Assembly: GCA_965248605.1 (NCBI GenBank)
Contig: CBDFJV010000006.1
Coordinates: 434,001 to 498,000, forward strand
Reading direction: 5' to 3'
Origin: CAUZJF01 sp965248605
GTDB taxonomy: Bacteria; Chloroflexota; Dehalococcoidia; Lucifugimonadales; CAUZJF01
DNA length: 64,000 nt
Under the pieces are notes generated by a model, which saw only the letters and a list, made by a program, of their open reading frames with translations, did not search any database and was not told the DNA's origin. Below, one piece after another: positions 60,055 through 64,000 of the stretch (the first letter of the stretch is position 1; each line of letters begins with the position of its first letter). Made by a program: the position numbers and the translations under genes.

Positions 60055-60285
60055 GTGCTCCTGCTGCTCCTGGTCCTGCTGGCCGGGGTGTGGCGGTTTG
60101 CTGTCACAACCTCCCAGTCCGATTACCTGGAAGTGTGGTTCGACTGCCCGGATGGTGTAGCAATCGTGTGGTGGGCGGAGGCCGGTTACCCGCCGTCAGC
60201 CTCCGACGAAGAAGAGTTTTGCGCCAACATCCAGAAGCTCGAGGAGGAGTGGGAGGCCGAGCACGGCGAGGAGACGCAGGAGTAG
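60055..60285 (+). CDS. small membrane-anchored hypothetical protein
   Basis: 76 residues from GTG 60055: one N-terminal hydrophobic helix (LLLLLVLLAGVWRFAV), then a soluble acidic tail with two Cys (FDCPDG, EEFCANI). A GGGGAG site lies further upstream at 60015, before a non-standard start; coding character extends to about 60028 (AKVAFLITV), so the true start is uncertain. The stop lies 3 bp before the recombinase GTG. Confidence 0.5.
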   Translation: MLLLLLVLLAGVWRFAVTTSQSDYLEVWFDCPDGVAIVWWAEAGYPPSASDEEEFCANIQKLEEEWEAEHGEETQE

Positions 60286-60288
60286 CTC

Positions 60289-60891
60289 GTGAAGGTAGCC
60301 CTATACGCCCGGGTCAGCACGTCAGACCGAGACCAGGACCCTGAGACTCAGTTGCTGGCTCTCCGGGACTACTGCGAGTCTCAGGACTGGGACATCGTTG
60401 AAGAGTTCGTGGACGAAGCGCCGGCCAGGGACCTGCGCCGGCGGACCTCGTGGCGCAAGCTCCTGGACCTGAGCTTCCGGCGCCAGTTCAATGCGGTGGT
60501 GGTGTTCAAGCTCGACCGGGCGTTCAGGTCGGTCAAGGACATGCACGACACTCTCGACGCCTGGGATAAGGTGGGGGTCTCCTTCCTGAGTGTCCGGGAG
60601 TCCTTCGACACGTCGACGGCGGTCGGCCGTCTCCTGATGAACCTGCTCGCCTCAGTCGCTGAGTTCGAGTTGGAGATGATCGGCGAGAGGGTGAGAGCAG
60701 GCATGGACCGGGCGCGTCAACAGGCGGCCCGGATCGGCAGACCCTTGCTGGTGGAGGAGGGCGGTGTTGCAGAGCGTTTTACCGCTATTTTGCCGCTAGT
60801 TTCTGCTGGAGAGATCAGCGCACGTAAGGCCGCCGCCGAGATTGGGATCAGCGACCGGAGCTTCCGCCGCCTGCTGAAGGAAGCGAAGTGA
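60289..60891 (+). CDS. serine site-specific recombinase (resolvase/invertase type)
   Basis: 200 residues from GTG 60289. The nucleophile Ser10 is in ALYARVSTSD; Arg residues of the active site are in RRTSWRKLLD and KLDRAFRS. The long E helix (LLASVAEFELEMIGERVRAGM) and a C-terminal HTH (ARKAAAEIGISDRSFRRLL) complete the small resolvase/invertase layout. It probably mobilises or resolves the element; it lies at the right edge. Confidence 0.9.
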   Translation: MKVALYARVSTSDRDQDPETQLLALRDYCESQDWDIVEEFVDEAPARDLRRRTSWRKLLDLSFRRQFNAVVVFKLDRAFRSVKDMHDTLDAWDKVGVSFLSVRESFDTSTAVGRLLMNLLASVAEFELEMIGERVRAGMDRARQQAARIGRPLLVEEGGVAERFTAILPLVSAGEISARKAAAEIGISDRSFRRLLKEAK

Positions 60892-61100
60892 GTGAGGTAC
60901 CCGCCCTGTAAGACGGCGTCGACCTCTATGATCCCCTCGTTGTGGGCCAGATGAAGCACCGTGCAGTGGATCGGGTCCTGGGACAGCGCCCCGCCGAAGC
61001 AGTCGTCGATCACCGCAGGCTCCGACTTCAGATCGGCGGCGATCAGCCACACGGCCCGGCTCTGGATTTCGCGCTTCCCCGTGGTGGAACAAATTCATTC
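60892..61100 (-). pseudogene. antisense gene fragment beside the recombinase
   Basis: A minus-strand frame with protein-like composition (RAVWLIAADLKSEPAVIDDC, FGGALSQDPIHCTVLHLAHN, EGIIEVDAVLQGGYL) begins without a start codon near 61100. It loses coding character at the recombinase stop (60891). It looks like a host or phage gene cut by the element. The family was not recognised. The rest of the gap to 61357 shows no gene. Confidence 0.45.
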
Positions 61101-61357
61101 CCTCCAACGTCTATACCTATGTATCCGAGGCATACGAAACCGGTAAGGAGTGCCAACACGTAACTTAATTGATAGGCGTAGGCGTATTTCGGAAACAAAC
61201 CAAGAGAGGTGGATTGGATGTACCGTATGGGAACGACGATATCTAGGACCGGGTCTGAGAGAGTCGGCGCGGCTACCTTCTCCCACTGAGAGAAGACGAG
61301 GTTTGAGGTGATGCCCAGGGAGCGATCTCTGCGTCCTGTTGCGATGGGGTGGTGATA

Positions 61358-64000
61358 GTGAGGACGCGAGCCACGGTCGGGCTAACGATACTCGTGATAG
61401 CGGGCTCCCTCAGCCTACTCGGCATAGGGCCCCGCTTCTCCATAGGATCCCGCTCAGTGGAGACACTGAGCATGAGCTACAACTGCAGCGGCACCTTCAC
61501 GCTCACCTACTCCTCGACCCACGCCGACTACTCTGATATCGACTTCCACTCCTTCAAGCTGAAGCGTTCTATGACCGAGACTGGGAGCTACACCCAAGTG
61601 GCCAGCACCGGGCAGAACGACAATGTGGCGACGTTCAGCAATCAATCGAGGGGGTACTGGTACAAAGGGAGCGCGGAGTGGAGGCCCCCCGGCGGTGAAT
61701 CAGGGGTCTATTGGACCTCGGCAGGTCCTGTGGAGTTTCCAGCGCTTGAAAATGTATCGACGCCCACTGGGCTCAGTGCGGGGTCGCCTACCACGGCGAG
61801 CGTGAGTCTGAGCTGGACCGCTGTGACGGGTGGGCACCGGTACAAGCTGGAGCGCAGTCCGAACGGTTCCAGTGGCTGGACGACTGTAGACTCCAACATC
61901 AGCGGTACGAGCAAGACGGTGACCGGACTGGACTCCGGCACGACCTACTACTTCAGGGTGAGAGCCAAGGGCGACGGAACATGCTACTCGACGAGCTGGA
62001 GTGCCGCATCGTCGAGCGTCTCAGGAAGGACCTCGCTGCCCAATGTGGAAACGCCCACTGGGCTGAACGTGACGGGATCGACACAGACGAGCGTGAGTCT
62101 GAGCTGGACCGCTCCGACGGGTGGGCACCGCTACTGGCTGCAGCGCAGTCCGAACGGCACCAGTGGCTGGACGAATGCAGGCTTGAACTTCAGCGGTACG
62201 AGCAAGACGGCGAGTGGACTGACGTGCAACACGACCTACTACTTCAGGGTGAGAGCGAAGGGAGACGGAACGACCTACTCGACGATCTGGAGTCCCCCGA
62301 CATCGAACGTGTCGAGGACTACCTCGACGTGTCCGAACGCGCCGCCTCCCACTGGGCTGAACGTGACGGGATCGCCTACCACGTCGAGCGTGAGTCTGAG
62401 CTGGACCGCTCCGACGGGTGGGCACCGGTACTGGCTGCAGCGCAGTCCGAACGGTTCCAGTGGCTGGACGACTGTAGACTCCAACATCAGCGGTACGAGC
62501 AAGACGGCGAGTGGACTGACGTGCAACACGACCTACTACTTCAGGGCGAGGACGAAGGGAGACGGGTCGCCCTACTCGACGACCTTCGGCTCCGCGACAT
62601 CGAACGACGTGGCGGGAACTACCTCGACGTGTCCGAACGCGCCGCCTCCCACTGGGCTGAGCGCGACGGGATCGACACAGACGAGCGTGAGTCTGAGCTG
62701 GACCGCTGTGACGGGTGGGCACCGGTACAAGCTGGAGCGCAGTCCGAACGGTTCCAGTGGCTGGACGACTGTAGACTCCAACATCAGCGGTACGAGCAAG
62801 ACGGCGAGTGGACTGACGTGCAACACGACCTACTACTTCAGGGCGAGGACGAAGGGAGACGGGTCGCCCTACTCGACGACCTTCGGCTCCGCGACATCGA
62901 ACGACGTGTCGGGGACTACCTCGCAGGGGACAGTATCGACGCCCACTGGGCTCGGCGTGACGGCGACTTCTACGTCGAGCGTCAGTCTGAGCTGGGACGC
63001 TGTGACAAATGCCGACGCGTACAAGCTGGAGTACGGTACCAGCACGAGCGGTCTCTGGGACAGCTTCGAGACGAGCAGCACGAGCGTAATGGTGACCGGT
63101 CTGACCCCCAGCACGGCCTACTACTTCAGGGTGAGCGCCAAGGGAAACGGAACATCATGCTACTCGACGGACTGGAGTGGCCCATCACCGGTCATATCAG
63201 CGCGTCTCAACAGTCCGCCCGAGTTCAATCAGGCAACGTATACGCGAGAAGTTCCTGAGGACAAGTCGATCGGCTATGAGGTCGTCACGGTGTCTGCGAC
63301 CGACCCGGACACCGGCGACACGGTGTCGTACTCGATCACGGCGGGGAACAGTGAGGGCAAGTTCTCCTTAGGATCGTCCGGCGACACGATCACCGTTGCA
63401 GACACGCTCAACTATGAATCGACCACCGACTACAGTCTGGAGGTGACAGCGAGCGACGGGAACGACACGGACACCGCCACAGTCAACATCACTGTGGATA
63501 ACGTCAACGAACGGCCCACCTTCGACCAATCGCCCTACTCCTTCACGGTCAGGGAAGGCGAGACGCTTAGCTTCGGCAGGGTCTCTGCGAGCGACCCCGA
63601 CGGCGACAGTGTGACCTACGAGATCATCGCCGGGGACGACGAGATGTTCTCCATAGGGGACGGCAATGGCATCATGGTGGCCGCGCCCACGCTCGACTAC
63701 GAGAGGAAGTGGTTCTATATACTGACGGTGCGTGCGAGCGACGGGGATCTCTTTGGCACGTCCACCGCCAACATCACGGTGGAGGACGTCAACGAGGTAT
63801 CGATCACCGGCCCCGCCGGCGCTGTCACGGAGGGTGAGGCCATGAGCTTCACCGTCTCCGTCGAGTCGACGACGGCCAGCGAGCTCACCGTGGGGTACAA
63901 CCTCTACGGCGGCACTGCGGTCTTCGGAGACGACTACACCTCGAGTCACAGCTGCACGCACACGGTGCACACGACGTACTGCGATGTGACCATCCCCGCC
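61358..64000 (+). CDS. secreted fibronectin III/cadherin-repeat protein, 3' partial
   Basis: The frame runs from GTG 61358 through the window end, 881 residues so far. A signal peptide (TVGLTILVIAGSLSLLGIG) is followed by a region of about 100 residues and five fibronectin type III domains (PTGLNVTGS..SVSLSW..TYYFRV). Then come two cadherin-type domains (PEFNQATYTREVPEDKSIG, VSATDPDTGDTVSYSI; FDQSPYSFTVREGETLSFG) and the start of a Calx-beta-like unit (EGEAMSFTVSV). It is probably a cell-surface adhesin or matrix protein. Neighbouring open frames over the repeats are shadows. Confidence 0.87.
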   Translation, partial: MRTRATVGLTILVIAGSLSLLGIGPRFSIGSRSVETLSMSYNCSGTFTLTYSSTHADYSDIDFHSFKLKRSMTETGSYTQVASTGQNDNVATFSNQSRGYWYKGSAEWRPPGGESGVYWTSAGPVEFPALENVSTPTGLSAGSPTTASVSLSWTAVTGGHRYKLERSPNGSSGWTTVDSNISGTSKTVTGLDSGTTYYFRVRAKGDGTCYSTSWSAASSSVSGRTSLPNVETPTGLNVTGSTQTSVSLSWTAPTGGHRYWLQRSPNGTSGWTNAGLNFSGTSKTASGLTCNTTYYFRVRAKGDGTTYSTIWSPPTSNVSRTTSTCPNAPPPTGLNVTGSPTTSSVSLSWTAPTGGHRYWLQRSPNGSSGWTTVDSNISGTSKTASGLTCNTTYYFRARTKGDGSPYSTTFGSATSNDVAGTTSTCPNAPPPTGLSATGSTQTSVSLSWTAVTGGHRYKLERSPNGSSGWTTVDSNISGTSKTASGLTCNTTYYFRARTKGDGSPYSTTFGSATSNDVSGTTSQGTVSTPTGLGVTATSTSSVSLSWDAVTNADAYKLEYGTSTSGLWDSFETSSTSVMVTGLTPSTAYYFRVSAKGNGTSCYSTDWSGPSPVISARLNSPPEFNQATYTREVPEDKSIGYEVVTVSATDPDTGDTVSYSITAGNSEGKFSLGSSGDTITVADTLNYESTTDYSLEVTASDGNDTDTATVNITVDNVNERPTFDQSPYSFTVREGETLSFGRVSASDPDGDSVTYEIIAGDDEMFSIGDGNGIMVAAPTLDYERKWFYILTVRASDGDLFGTSTANITVEDVNEVSITGPAGAVTEGEAMSFTVSVESTTASELTVGYNLYGGTAVFGDDYTSSHSCTHTVHTTYCDVTIPA
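61763..63210. repeat. five tandem FN3-coding DNA repeats
   Basis: Units begin at CCCACTGGGCT near 61763, 62054, 62348, 62648 and 62942 (spacings 291, 294, 300 and 294 bp). Units 3 and 4 are nearly identical over about 290 bp, indicating recent duplication or gene conversion. The repeats keep long open frames in other phases on both strands. Confidence 0.88.

Larger units (their letters stand above)
57205..60891. mobile_element. small integrative element with CI/Cro-type switch and serine recombinase
   Basis: Gene order: LexA-like repressor (minus), then plus-strand Cro-like, AlpA-like, a chimeric Ala-rich protein, a PolX-like nucleotidyltransferase, a membrane peptide and a serine recombinase. 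The repressor/Cro intergenic region has tandem operators. The right edge is probably just past the recombinase stop, where an antisense gene fragment begins. No structural phage genes are present, so it may be a satellite or remnant. Confidence 0.7.

Noticed and set aside
61981..63258. 425-residue frame over the FN3 repeats, and a minus-strand frame at 62021-62722
   Set aside because: The frame 61358-64000 encodes recognisable FN3 and cadherin domains with a signal peptide; the others only mirror its DNA repeats.

Overview
The window reads as the chromosome of a GC-rich, free-living bacterium, most likely a Chloroflexota member (Dehalococcoidia/SAR202-like). This placement is an inference: it rests on a fused AccD-AccA carboxyltransferase, a T-box-led ilv/leu cluster, RNase J, frequent TTG/GTG starts and overall protein character, with no rRNA or marker phylogeny. 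No tRNA, rRNA or CRISPR array was seen.

Layout. 1-3.7 kb: the 3' end of nuoN, then nadK, a Nudix hydrolase and an M20 peptidase. 3.7-8.8 kb: a two-gene ATPase/TOPRIM (DUF4276-like) module of defence type, hit by two different IS1380-like elements. 8.8-13.4 kb: an enolase-superfamily gene, a PAC2 protein, an alpha/beta hydrolase and an ftsZ operon. 13.6-16.1 kb: a complete IS21-like element, followed by a lipoprotein gene broken by a 13-bp duplication. 18.0-27.7 kb: a branched-chain amino acid cluster, T-box - ilvB - ilvN - ilvC - GNAT - leuA - leuC - leuD, with two toxin-antitoxin pairs (AbrB/PIN and MNT/HEPN) lodged between the leu genes; leuB and ilvD are absent. 27.7-36.4 kb: accDA, ftsK, rnj, a family 4-type uracil-DNA glycosylase, an HpcH/HpaI aldolase and rmuC. 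36.5-38.1 kb: a right-truncated IS1380-like copy. 38.1-45.7 kb: a decayed prophage piece (portal, terminase, HicAB, micro-genes, methyltransferase and repressor fragments). 45.7-49.9 kb: an aminotransferase fragment, a response regulator, a sulfurtransferase, a thioesterase, a CPBP protease and trpA. 50.0-51.7 kb: another IS1380-like copy. 51.7-57.0 kb: an SDR, an odd class IV aminotransferase relative and sucD/sucC separated by a PIN module. 57.2-60.9 kb: a small integrative element with a CI/Cro-type switch and a serine recombinase. 61.4 kb to the end: a secreted fibronectin III/cadherin-repeat protein, open at the window edge.

Core metabolism is intact, while accessory DNA is in flux. Four IS1380-like copies of two subtypes all abut the heptamer GCCTAAR, and one carries a 23-bp internal inversion. 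Three toxin-antitoxin-like modules sit inside the leu and suc operons, joined by 1-20 bp spacings or 4-base stop/start overlaps, so toxin expression is probably coupled to essential metabolic genes. Several accessory genes are broken in ways that can be read precisely (IS insertion with target duplication, tandem duplication, internal deletion).
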